A DNA stretch of 64,000 nucleotides from Adiantum capillus-veneris. Its lineage: Eukaryota > Streptophyta > Polypodiopsida > Polypodiales > Pteridaceae. The translations under genes and the position numbers were made by a program. The stretch spans positions 148,074,241 to 148,138,240 of the forward strand of contig CM043945.1 in the NCBI GenBank assembly GCA_014529385.2, given 5' to 3'. Within the stretch, counting starts at the first letter, position 1; every line of letters begins with the position of its first letter. This document shows, piece after piece, positions 54,784-64,000 of this stretch. Below the pieces are notes generated by a model that made no database searches, had not been told where the DNA came from, and saw only the letters and a program-made list of their open reading frames with translations.

Positions 54784-56823
54784 GAGGAGACAAAGTGCTT
54801 CAAAGAAATGCTTTCAAAGCATGGTAAGGCTTTTGCATTTGAGCCACATGAGATAGGATGTGTTGATCCTTATATTGTAGCTCCTATGGTAATTTTCACA
54901 ATACCTCATGTGCCTTGGAATCTGCAGCCTATTCCGGTTCCAAAGGCTCATTTGCCAAAGTTAGTAGAGCTACTGAATGAGAAAATCAAAATGGGAATTT
55001 TGGAGCCTTCTTGTGCTCCATACTCAAACAGGTGGTTCACAGTTCCAAAGAAGAATGGTTCTCTACGCTTCATCCAAGATATGCAACCAGTGAACAAGGT
55101 GACAATTAGAAATGCAGGAACAGGTCCAATTGTGGATGAATTTGCAGAGGCATTTGCAGGGAGGGCAATCTACTCAATGGGGGATCTCTACTCAGGGTAT
55201 GATCAATTTCAGCTTGCAATCGAAAGTAGAGACTTGACAACCATGAGGACACCTTTGGGTTTGGTAAGGATGTGTACCTTGCCACAGGGAGCAACCAACT
55301 CGGTTGCACATATGATGAATGGGATGAATAAGGTCTTACGTGACTTTATTCCTCAAATCACAATGCCTTTCATTGATGATTTGCCTATCAAAGGATGTGA
55401 AGAAAGTGACAAAGATGAGGCTTTGGATCTCAAGGGATGTCGCAGGTTTGTGGTAAATCACATAAATGATTTTGATAAAATTTTGTCTAGGTTGGAAGAA
55501 GTGAATCTTACATTGTCAGGGAAAAAGTCTATGTTTGGTGTCAAAGAAGTGCTCATTGTGGGGCACATGTGTGGGCCATATGGTAGGAAACCTTGTCCAT
55601 CAAAGGTAGATGCCATCCAAAGAATGAAAGAAACATGCACTAGCATCACTGAGGCTAGAAGTTTTCTGGGAGCATGTGTCTTCTATGTTATTTGGATTCC
55701 ACATTATGCACATGTAGCTGATCCTCTTTATCAGCTGCTTAGAAAGAATCAAAAGTTTAAATGGACAGAAGCACATGTAAAATCCATGAAAAAGCTAAAG
55801 GAGTTACTCCAGTCAGCAACGACTTTGAGAAAGGTAGACTATGAGTGTCAAAGGCCAGTGATTGTGACAGTAGATACCAGTCCTACAGGGATTGGATGGG
55901 CAATAGGGCAAGATGACAAAGAAGGACACAGGTATGTGGTAAGATTTGGAGCAAAGGTACTAAGTGCTCGCCAAAGAAACTATCCACAGATAAAGAGAGA
56001 GTTATGGGGTATGGTTACAGCCTTGAAAAGTGGGAAAGAGTACCTAATTGGTGCATGTGTGGTTGTAGAAACAGATTGTCTACCACTTCTTGGGATGATT
56101 ACAAGCTGCTCAACACCAGACATTGCTATGTTGCGGTGGATTGCCTACATTAAGTCCTTAAATCCCAAGCTTAAGCACATTGCAGGTAAAGACAATACAG
56201 TGGCAGATATGCTATCAAGGGCAAGGTATGAAGATGAGTCACAAATGATTGATGAGGGAGATGATGTAGGCACAAAATTCTATTCTATCTCTCATATCAA
56301 AGGTAACAATGTCTGCATGACTAATTCACTTGAATTGTTCTTGAAAGATCTTTATGAAGGTGATTGGCTTTCTATTGGAAGGTACTTGAGTACTCTAACA
56401 AAACAGGATGATTGGTCTGAACAAGAATTCAAGAGGATACGCAGGAAAGCATATGGGTACTTTTTAAGGGATGGTTACTTGTGGAAGCATCCTAAACAAA
56501 AGGGTGCTACACCACAACGGGTTATATGTAAAAAAGAGACTCAAGTAAAGCTCATGCAAGAGTTTCATGAGAGTCTATGGGCTGGACACAGGGGTGTGTG
56601 GGCAACCTTCTCCAAGTTGAAAGAAAAATACTGGTGGAAGGGTATGTATAAAGATGTATCTCAGTTTGTAGAGTCATGTGTAACTTGTCAAATGTATTCA
56701 AATGTTGGACATCGTGATGGATTGCACCCTACATATCCACTATCCATGCACTATAAATGGGTTGTGGATCTAGTCACGATGCCTTTAGGACTCTGGCAGA
56801 TGAGATACTTGGTTCTTGCATGA
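54784..56823 (+). CDS. Array copy 2: reverse transcriptase, RNase H and integrase N-terminus
   Basis: Open from after TAG to TGA 56821-56823; first ATG 54808. RT: YSNRWFTVPKKNGSLRFIQD, then GDLYSGYDQFQLAIESRDL, LPQGATNSVAHMM, and active site FIDD (55369-55380) in place of the common YxDD. RNase H: VIVTVDTSPTGIGWAIGQD, ARQRNYPQIKRELWGM, VVETDCLPLL and GKDNTVADMLSR. Integrase H2C2: HESLWAGHRG, then FVESCVTCQ; first core Asp in KWVVDLVTMP. These phrases remind me of basidiomycete Ty3-like elements; a memory-based impression. Stop truncates the integrase core. Confidence 0.9.
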   Translation, partial: EETKCFKEMLSKHGKAFAFEPHEIGCVDPYIVAPMVIFTIPHVPWNLQPIPVPKAHLPKLVELLNEKIKMGILEPSCAPYSNRWFTVPKKNGSLRFIQDMQPVNKVTIRNAGTGPIVDEFAEAFAGRAIYSMGDLYSGYDQFQLAIESRDLTTMRTPLGLVRMCTLPQGATNSVAHMMNGMNKVLRDFIPQITMPFIDDLPIKGCEESDKDEALDLKGCRRFVVNHINDFDKILSRLEEVNLTLSGKKSMFGVKEVLIVGHMCGPYGRKPCPSKVDAIQRMKETCTSITEARSFLGACVFYVIWIPHYAHVADPLYQLLRKNQKFKWTEAHVKSMKKLKELLQSATTLRKVDYECQRPVIVTVDTSPTGIGWAIGQDDKEGHRYVVRFGAKVLSARQRNYPQIKRELWGMVTALKSGKEYLIGACVVVETDCLPLLGMITSCSTPDIAMLRWIAYIKSLNPKLKHIAGKDNTVADMLSRARYEDESQMIDEGDDVGTKFYSISHIKGNNVCMTNSLELFLKDLYEGDWLSIGRYLSTLTKQDDWSEQEFKRIRRKAYGYFLRDGYLWKHPKQKGATPQRVICKKETQVKLMQEFHESLWAGHRGVWATFSKLKEKYWWKGMYKDVSQFVESCVTCQMYSNVGHRDGLHPTYPLSMHYKWVVDLVTMPLGLWQMRYLVLA

Positions 56824-57744
56824 GAGGACCTAACTAACCAGGTTGAAGGAAGAGCATTAAGAGCTAAGACCACAGAAGCTGTGTGCAAATTCCTTCTTGA
56901 TGAGGTGATTTGTCGTTATGGTTGTGTGGGAAAAATCACTGCAGATTGAGGTGAACTAGATGCCGAAGAAGCAAGGGAGTTCTTTTCTAGATTAGGGATC
57001 AAGCTTTCTCTTACTACAGCTTGCAACCCTGAAGGCAATGGAAAGAGTGAAAGAGGGCATCCTCCTATCATCAAAGCTTTGGCCAAGGTTTGCGAAGGAA
57101 GAGTTGGTGAGTGGCCAAAATTGTTACCATATGCTTTATGGGCTGATCGTACAACACATAGCTCAGTAACTGGCTACATGCCTGCGGAGCTAATGCATGG
57201 TCAAAAGCCAGTGAGGCCGATTGAGGATACAATTCCCACATGGAATGTACTACCTTGGCAAGAGGGGCTTAGTAGGGAAGATCTCCTTGCACTGCGTATA
57301 AGGCAGCTAGAGAGAAGACCTGGAGACATTGAAGCTGCAAAAGAACGACTCAAAAATGCAAGGTTGAAAAACAAGGACTATTTTGATAAGCGACATCGAC
57401 TCAGGAGCAAAGCAATTGACAAAGGTGACTGGGTTTTAGTGTATGATAGTAGCCTTGATAACCAGCACACAGTCATGCGTAAGTTCTCAAAAAGATGGTT
57501 TGGACCGTATGTTGTAAAGCATGTGCATGAAAATGCTACTTACAGCTTTTCTGAACTAGATGGTACAGAATTAAAGATTCCCATTGCAGGAAAAAGGATT
57601 AAAATGTTTAAGAGAAGAGGAGACAATGATCTAAAAGATATGGATGAGGAAGAAGAGAAAAACACAGGTGAAGATCAAAGTGAACATGAAGCTCTGGAAT
57701 CATCCAGTGAAGAAGAAGACAAGGAAGATATACAAGAGGTCTAA
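56824..57744 (+). pseudogene. Array copy 2: rest of integrase, GPY/F module and acidic tail
   Basis: In frame with the RT block. Second core Asp in KITAD (about 56935-56946), immediately followed by TGA 56947-56949, then the Glu in NGKSERGHPP (about 57050). The frame 57079-57744 continues through MPAELMHGQKPVRPIEDTIP to a GPY/F module (RWFGPYVVKH, about 57495-57524) and an acidic C-terminus (SSSEEEDKEDIQEV). No chromodomain. Both TGA codons fit a CGA-to-TGA change at a CpG and are shared with copy 1. Confidence 0.87.
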
Positions 57745-59188
57745 TCTTACAAAGAGACAATGTGGCACATACCGGAGGATGTGCAGGTTTAGAGGGGGTG
57801 GATGTCGTGCTGTGACACGTACATAGTGGGAACGCATGCTACAAGATCTATCTTGTATTTTTTTAGATACATAATTATATTTCCTATAGTGTACATATTT
57901 AAATTTAAGTATAATAATAAGCCTTCTATCTCATCCTATTATTTTTCTCAAGGGTAACCTATCCTTACTTTACCATCAGAAAATACTATGGGAAAAGCAT
58001 CAATAGCTTTGCCTTTTTAACTTGGGGAAAAAAGCATTGATTCTTTATTTCTACTATTTCATTATCATCTCACACCCTAGCTAGATCCTATATCTAGGGT
58101 AAACTCCAATATATATATATTCTATGTATTTTTTATACTTTTCTTATATTTCTTTTTAAATAGCTACAAGGAGAGAATCAAATTCTAGTGGGACACTAGG
58201 TGGCATGATTTCAAAGATACACTTATTTTAATGCATTATTGCAAGCATGATTACAAAACATTGTGAAGGAGCAATGTCATGCTTTCATATGGCATGAGGT
58301 GTCCTTTCGAATTAAATGAAATTCTAGGCTAAGGAGACCACATGAAGACTTTTGCTGCCATAAATGGACCCTATTTTGATGAATTTTTTACACAAGGTTC
58401 CAATCCGAATTGGAAAACTATTTTAAGATGAAAATCGTAGCTAATGAGCTGAAGTTTCTTCCCATATTTTTACTTTTTTATTTGGAGCCACGGTTGAGGA
58501 GATATGATTAAAATAATGGACCCCAATCTGCCCACATCATGTAGGGACAACTCATTTCCAACTTTTTTCAATTCCTGTTCACACTGGCTCCTCTCTTCTT
58601 ATGTAAACCCTTGGGGGTTCCCTTCACCTATAAAAGGGGACCTCTTCTTCCTTGGAAGGAACTCAAGCATTCAAGCCATTGATGAGAGGAATTCTCGAGG
58701 GAGTGAGTAGTAATGCCTAATTGTACTTAGCCATTAACATAAGCCCAAGCCTACACTTTCTCCTAGAGGGAGACTAGCCATTCTTGCAACAAGCTAACCT
58801 TGGAAGATCAACTCTAATCAAAGAAGGTATTGCACTTGGTGCATCAATCAAAGTGGAATTATCCACTCTTCTTCTCTCTCCCATCAATAATGGTGCCGAA
58901 GGGTTTCAAGTAAGATGTGTTCTACATTGATGTTTTCTTGATTTCTTGTTGTTTTCATTTTCATCTCTAATCCAATATATATATATATATATATATGTAT
59001 CTAATCTCATCTCCTTAACCAAACCTATCTCTCTCATTCTTAGTAATTCATCCTCTCTAGGTTCTCTTGCTTTAGGTACATCTCTCCCCGCAGTATCCTT
59101 ATTGCCTACGGGCAAGAATAGGGCTTGGGAGGGAAACTTCTCATCTCTTCGCTTCTCTCATATCTACATTTCTCACATACTATCCTAG

Positions 59189-59407
59189 ATGAATAACCCA
59201 CATGATGATCATTTCTATCGCTTTCACTCTGTACGATCTATTAAAATTAACGTATGGATTAGCCGTAAAATACACTTTCAACAACGTATAGTGTTTTTCT
59301 TCGGCCCTGAAAGGCTTAATGAAATACTTCTATCACCGGATCCCATCATACTACCTCTCATAGACTATAATTTTTCTTTTGATGTAAGCGTAGTTATCTT
59401 GCTATGA
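59189..59407 (+). CDS. Small LTR ORF a, copy in LTR B
   Basis: Identical protein to 51160-51378; same ATGA overlap with ORF b. Confidence 0.48.
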   Translation: MNNPHDDHFYRFHSVRSIKINVWISRKIHFQQRIVFFFGPERLNEILLSPDPIILPLIDYNFSFDVSVVILL

Positions 59408-59616
59408 ACCAAGAGGATTTGTACACACAATTAATCCCAATCACTAGACAAAATATATATATTATGGTAAGCACAAAACTACAATTCCAAAGAACAATTC
59501 GTAGCCTATTTGGTCAGTCAAGATTGAATGCCATTAACTCATCCATTAACCCTTTCATATTACCCATGATACGATATGACCATAGCCTTGATGTTTTCAT
59601 CTTCGTATTGTTTTGA
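59404..59616 (+). CDS. Small LTR ORF b, copy in LTR B
   Basis: Identical protein to 51375-51587. Confidence 0.48.
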   Translation: MNQEDLYTQLIPITRQNIYIMVSTKLQFQRTIRSLFGQSRLNAINSSINPFILPMIRYDHSLDVFIFVLF

Positions 59617-59870
59617 CATTCTCTTTTGCGTTCTTCCTTTGTGTGTGTGAGTGCAAGAGAGAAAGAGTGAGTCTTCTTTGATTGCACTTCTTTCCAAACC
59701 CTAGTCTTCATGGCATCTATGGTTTAACTCCTTCATATAGTTTTTGTTGAGTTCTCTCACAAACTCTCACAGCCATAAGCCCGGTGCTTTCCTGGCAAGA
59801 CCGCAAATTTCTCGATATATTTTTGGTGAGCCCGATGCGAATCTGATAGGGTGAGAGTTTGTGGGTAACC

Positions 59871-60686
59871 ATGGGTGATCATGTTGAGCAACAGGGTATG
59901 CATTTTGACCCAGCAACAATGCAAATGTTTCAAGCATTTGCAATGTTCATGCAACAACAACATGCTACTAAAAGAAGGGATATTTCAGCAATGAAGGCCA
60001 TACAAGCGGTCGTCACCAGAATGGATCAGTTCAATGGCAAAGATGTAACCAAGTACTTACGCGAGTATGTGAAGGAGATGGAGCTGCATCGCGTGTCAGA
60101 AGGTGAGATGATTCAAAGCTTTGAGCTAGTTGTTGCTCCAGAAATTAGGGAGCATGTTAGGGCAATTAAAGATGGGCATGAGAGAAATTGGGAAGAACTC
60201 AAAGTAGCTTTAAAGGAGGAATATTTCATGGAGGACTCAGAGAGAGTGACCAAAAGGACATTCTTAGAATGGATAGTCAAGCCAAAGCAAGGACTATCAA
60301 TAACAGAGCTACTTAGGGAATTTGAGCGGCGCTATGCACAACTCACTAGGACAGAAAGGGCTACACTAGATGCAGAGAAGACAGATCTTTTCTTACAAGC
60401 TGCAGGTAAAGAGTTTCAAGAAAATTTGGAGCTTCTTCTTGAAGATAAAGATGCTGAGCAAGGACTAAAGACCGACCGGAATGAGGTTGAAGGTGCGGTC
60501 TCACTACTTGCCAAACGACAAAGAAGAAGGGACAAGATGGTAGTAAACACTACAAGTCCTTCCACCTCAACTTCTGACAAAATAGTAAAGCCTACTTTTA
60601 TCGCTCCTAAGTTTGATGAGTCCATGCTAGAAAAGCTTGTGAAGGGAATGCGTGACTTGAAGGTGAAGTTTTCAAAGCTTGAATAA
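59871..60686 (+). CDS. Array copy 3: Gag capsid
   Basis: Identical protein to copy 2 (51842-52657), starting at the same ATG in the same context and ending with the same TAA. Confidence 0.85.
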   Translation: MGDHVEQQGMHFDPATMQMFQAFAMFMQQQHATKRRDISAMKAIQAVVTRMDQFNGKDVTKYLREYVKEMELHRVSEGEMIQSFELVVAPEIREHVRAIKDGHERNWEELKVALKEEYFMEDSERVTKRTFLEWIVKPKQGLSITELLREFERRYAQLTRTERATLDAEKTDLFLQAAGKEFQENLELLLEDKDAEQGLKTDRNEVEGAVSLLAKRQRRRDKMVVNTTSPSTSTSDKIVKPTFIAPKFDESMLEKLVKGMRDLKVKFSKLE

Positions 60687-62246
60687 AAAGGCCAACCATC
60701 AGGGCCACTTCCTAGGCAAAGACAACAGCCCAAAGAAGGGTTTGTTAATAGATGTATTTGGTGTGATAGTACAGACCATGTAAGAAGGGATTGTGATGAT
60801 TTTAGTGATGCTTTGTCAAAACATGTTGTCTTTTTTAAGGATGGTAAAATCCACTTAAGAGAGACAGGTCTACCCTTAAGAACTAACTTTGGGAAGGGGG
60901 GAATGCAAACCTTAGTTGAAGATATGGCAACCAAGCATGCCACCTCTTCAGTTGAGGCAGCTACTTATGGAGTAAAAATTGAACATTTTTGTGATGAAGA
61001 GGTGAGTGACCATCATGGTCAAATTTGGCCAAATGTCATGCAATTAGCTAAAAAGGGAAAGCTTAAAAAAGAGATTCTACATGAAGCAGGTGATTGCATA
61101 CGTCTAGAAATAGGATGGAATGATCCAGTGGACTCATTGTCAATGCATGCCTACATTACAAAATGCCAACAAAATGAGGCAATTGTAGAAGAGAAGCGCA
61201 GACGTGAGAATGCTGATGAAGGACCATCCAAAAGAGATTCTAGAAGTGGGGGAAGAAGCGACTCAATGCCTTCTCAAACACCCTCAACACAAGGAGCATC
61301 TCCACCTGAAGTACTCATGGAGGAGTCTACAACAGGAAAGAAGAAAGAGCCAACGAAAGGTAAGACAAAAGGCCCAACTTATAAACTACAATCTGATATT
61401 GAGGTTGCTACAGATTTAAAGAAAGTCTTGGAGGAAAGGATCTTGAATAGCAAGATTGAGTTTACTCTGGGAGAAGTTCTTGGCATTGCAAAGCGTGAAT
61501 TCCATGAGGAGATCGTTGACATCATCAAGAGAAAGAGGCAAACGCTTGCTGAAGTTTCTCGTCCACAGGTTGAAGGGGAAACCTCAAAGACACAAGGGAT
61601 GCAAGTGCAAAATAAGGAGAATGATGGAGCTATGGTAGGATGCTACCAATCTAGTGGGACAGTGAAGCAAGTGCATTTCTCAAATGATGATGAAGAAGTT
61701 GAAGATATTCCTAGGAGTTACTATTCGCGAAGTCATTGGGCAAGGGCTACTACAAAAACTTTGGTCAAGGTAGGTGATCTTGAAGAGCCATTTGTTGCCT
61801 TGATTGACCATGGTTCAGAAATAAACATAATGTCAAAGAGTCTCTACAACAAGTGCAAATGGCCAATGGACACAGATCATGGTTGGATGGTAAAAGTAGC
61901 AAACAATTCATCCGGTGAATTGTATGCAGCATGTCCAGGTGTGAAGGTAACAATAGGTGATGTAAAGATTGACCAAAACTTCTTTGTACAGGATACATCT
62001 TCATATCATCTCATCCTTGGACAACCCTACATTGTGGGAGTTCGAATGGAAACAAAGGTAATGGATGATGGTTCAGCATATGCTAGGATACGTATCAAAG
62101 ATGGTAAACGAGCTGTCCAATTTCTCACAGTTTGTGTGAACCATGAAAGAAATCATGACAACCTCAGAGAACATCCTCTACCAAAGGTAAGCAAAGAGTT
62201 TCATGATCATAGAGAAATGATGGGTTTTGGCCAAGTACCATTGTAA
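60687..62246 (+). CDS. Array copy 3: nucleocapsid zinc knuckle and protease
   Basis: Protein identical to copy 2 over the 477-residue part from ATG 60813. Knuckle at 60753-60794; TAA 62244-62246. Confidence 0.85.
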   Translation, partial: KGQPSGPLPRQRQQPKEGFVNRCIWCDSTDHVRRDCDDFSDALSKHVVFFKDGKIHLRETGLPLRTNFGKGGMQTLVEDMATKHATSSVEAATYGVKIEHFCDEEVSDHHGQIWPNVMQLAKKGKLKKEILHEAGDCIRLEIGWNDPVDSLSMHAYITKCQQNEAIVEEKRRRENADEGPSKRDSRSGGRSDSMPSQTPSTQGASPPEVLMEESTTGKKKEPTKGKTKGPTYKLQSDIEVATDLKKVLEERILNSKIEFTLGEVLGIAKREFHEEIVDIIKRKRQTLAEVSRPQVEGETSKTQGMQVQNKENDGAMVGCYQSSGTVKQVHFSNDDEEVEDIPRSYYSRSHWARATTKTLVKVGDLEEPFVALIDHGSEINIMSKSLYNKCKWPMDTDHGWMVKVANNSSGELYAACPGVKVTIGDVKIDQNFFVQDTSSYHLILGQPYIVGVRMETKVMDDGSAYARIRIKDGKRAVQFLTVCVNHERNHDNLREHPLPKVSKEFHDHREMMGFGQVPL

Positions 62247-62812
62247 AGCGGGATTGCAGTGGTACAGAAAGAAAAAGGGTCTCGCTTGATCCAAAAATAG
62301 GTGAAACTTTCTCGATGAGCTCCTTGGTAACAAGGAATGGATCGGTATGTTTTACAAACCTTGAAGATTTGAAGAGATATGAGAGGCAATATGTGCATAA
62401 TGTACAAATAGGCATGAAAAAGAGTGGGTTGCTAAAGCCTACTGAAAATGTTTTGGGTTTGTGTGAACAAGTTTCTTTTGTAGATACTATGGGTGAGCTT
62501 GATGCTATAATGAGGTCTAGTTTGCATCTTGAAAATGAAGTTGTGGAAGTTTGCTCTATGGAAATGTATCAAGTAATAGAAGCCTTTAAAGAAAGCCAAA
62601 CAGTTGGCCCAGAAGTCCATGTTGAAACTAAATACAAGAGTGTAGCAAAGAAGGTGAAACCAGTACCTTCACCCTTACCACCCAACAACAGGGAAAAGAT
62701 TGAACAGGCTTCTTTACAACCAAGTTTGCGGAATCCTAAAAAGATCGGGCATACCTTCACAAAGGAGTCTTTTCAAGAGTTGCAGATTGGTTGCGAGGAG
62801 TTTCTAACATAG
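62213..62812 (+). CDS. Array copy 3: pol N-terminal segment (-1 frame)
   Basis: As in copy 2; heptamer at 62222-62228; TAG 62810-62812. Confidence 0.75.
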   Translation, partial: RNDGFWPSTIVKRDCSGTERKRVSLDPKIGETFSMSSLVTRNGSVCFTNLEDLKRYERQYVHNVQIGMKKSGLLKPTENVLGLCEQVSFVDTMGELDAIMRSSLHLENEVVEVCSMEMYQVIEAFKESQTVGPEVHVETKYKSVAKKVKPVPSPLPPNNREKIEQASLQPSLRNPKKIGHTFTKESFQELQIGCEEFLT

Positions 62813-64000
62813 GAGGAGACAAAGTGCTTCAAAGAAATGCTTTCAAAGCATGGTAAGGCTTTTGCATTTGAGCCACATGAGATAGGATGTGTTGATCCTT
62901 ATATTGTAGCTCCTATGGTAATTTTCACAATACCTCATGTGCCTTGGAATCTGCAGCCTATTCCGGTTCCAAAGGCTCATTTGCCAAAGTTAGTAGAGCT
63001 ACTGAATGAGAAAATCAAAATGGGAATTTGGAGCCTTCTTGTGCTCCATACTCAAACAGGTGGTTCACAGTTCCAAAGAAGAATGGTTCTCTACGCTTCA
63101 TCCAAGATATGCAACCAGTGAACAAGGTGACAATTAGAAATGCAGGAACAGGTCCAATTGTGGATGAATTTGCAGAGGCGTTTGCAGGGAGGGCAATCTA
63201 CTCAATGGGGGATCTCTACTCAGGGTATGATCAATTTCAGCTTGCAATCGAAAGTAGAGACTTGACAACCATGAGGACACCTTTGGGTTTGGTAAGGATG
63301 TGTACCTTGCCACAGGGAGCAACCAACTCGGTTGCACATATGATGAATGGGATGAATAAGGTCTTACGTGACTTTATTCCTCAAATCACAATGCCTTTCA
63401 TTGATGATTTGCCTATCAAAGGATGTGAAGAAAGTGACAAAGATGAGGCTTTGGATCTCAAGGGATGTCGCAGGTTTGTGGTAAATCACATAAATGATTT
63501 TGATAAAATTTTGTCTAGGTTGGAAGAAGTGAATCTTACATTGTCAGGGAAAAAGTCTATGTTTGGTGTCAAAGAAGTGCTCATTGTGGGGCACATGTGT
63601 GGGCCATATGGTAGGAAACCTTGTCCATCAAAGGTAGATGCCATCCAAAGAATGAAAGAAACATGCACTAGCATCACTGAGGCTAGAAGTTTTCTGGGAG
63701 CATGTGTCTTCTATGTTATTTGGATTCCACATTATGCACATGTAGCTGATCCTCTTTATCAGCTGCTTAGAAAGAATCAAAAGTTTAAATGGACAGAAGC
63801 ACATGTAAAATCCATGAAAAAGCTAAAGGAGTTACTCCAGTCAGCAACGACTTTGAGAAAGGTAGACTATGAGTGTCAAAGGCCAGTGATTGTGACAGTA
63901 GATACCAGTCCTACAGGGATTGGATGGGCAATAGGGCAAGATGACAAAGAAGGACACAGGTATGTGGTAAGATTTGGAGCAAAGGTACTAAGTGCTCGCC
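62813..64000 (+). pseudogene. Array copy 3: RT and start of RNase H, frameshifted, cut by window end
   Basis: One T is missing in the run at about 63027-63029 ('gggaatttgg' against 'gggaattttgg' in copies 1 and 2), so the frame from ATG 62837 stops at 63121. Beyond it the sequence is otherwise the same as copy 2 up to the window end within RNase H, with a few substitutions (for example 63180 a to g). A private lesion of this copy or a sequencing error in a homopolymer. Confidence 0.88.

Larger units (their letters stand above)
57803..59823 (+). repeat. LTR B of the array (about 2.02 kb)
   Basis: Equivalent to LTR A with the TA run shortened to about 11 units (58975-58996). TATAAAA at 58629-58635; PPT at 57790-57802; PBS-like TGG at 59824. 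End uncertain by up to about 60 bp, as for LTR A. Confidence 0.8.
44545..64000 (+). mobile_element. Tandem array of a plus-strand Ty3/gypsy LTR retrotransposon (int-LTR-int-LTR-int)
   Basis: Equivalent positions recur at 44709, 52784 and 60813 (steps 8075 and 8029). The 46-bp difference equals the shortened TA run in the second LTR. Copy 1 is 5'-truncated at 44545 (equivalent to 52620), copy 2 is complete from 49728 to about 59823, copy 3 runs past the window. The three copies differ by only a few substitutions and one frameshift. LTRs are shared between neighbours, so no target duplication can be seen. Confidence 0.95.

Overview
This window looks like a repeat-packed stretch of a large plant nuclear genome. 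I see no host gene, rRNA or tRNA. Evidence for a plant: a 22-bp primer-binding site complementary to a tRNA-Asp 3' end, the type used by plant Athila/Tat Ty3-gypsy elements; nested LTR retrotransposons with 5-bp target duplications; a LINE reverse transcriptase; a Helitron fragment; and long CT/CA microsatellites. The species cannot be read from the sequence. A fern, lycophyte or gymnosperm with a large genome is my guess only.

Layout. 1-2.1 kb: 3' part of a LINE with an open reverse-transcriptase frame and a microsatellite tail. 2.0-4.4 kb: CT/CA/GT microsatellites mixed with short minisatellite units, plus a 448-bp terminal-inverted-repeat element (MITE A). 4.4-10.7 kb: mostly unrecognised, with faint Ty1/copia-like remains and a 34-base poly-C run. 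10.75-11.3 kb: an 82-bp tandem repeat. 11.7-42.0 kb: a nest of minus-strand Ty3/gypsy elements. An old outer element (about 11690-17492 and 38720-42030) is split by a related 21.2-kb element (17493-38719) with two LTRs, PBS, PPT and a perfect GAGGT target duplication. The inner element was itself hit by a 2.7-kb LTR-like insertion (19571-22267, TTGG duplication) and by a 1.33-kb inverted-repeat DNA element (25166-26497). The outer element also carries MITE B (39695-40159). 42.0-42.6 kb: Helitron RepHel N-terminal fragment. 43.5-44.5 kb: an ORF1-only LINE-like unit on the minus strand. 44.5-64.0 kb: a plus-strand tandem array of a different Ty3/gypsy element (internal, LTR, internal, LTR, internal; period about 8.03-8.08 kb) running out of the window.

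The giant inner element encodes, in order on the minus strand: a 2-kb leader with four 22-bp palindromes spaced 284-293 bp; Gag with a zinc knuckle; protease; RT; RNase H; two successive integrase-type H2C2 zinc domains; integrase core and C-terminus; a second retropepsin-like domain; and a long coiled-coil 3' ORF in the position where env-like genes sit. All frames are broken and its LTRs differ by roughly 8% in a hand count, so it is old.

The array element is young: its copies are almost identical. All copies share the same lesions or recoding signals: a TAA between capsid and zinc knuckle, a GGGTTTT -1 slippery heptamer at the protease/pol overlap, a TAG before RT, and (in the two copies that reach that far) two TGA codons in integrase. 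Its roughly 2.07-kb LTR contains two short, mutually homologous ORFs joined by an ATGA overlap. The RT-IN reading reminds me of Ty3-like elements common in basidiomycete fungi more than the usual plant lineages; that is a memory-based impression that needs a phylogeny.
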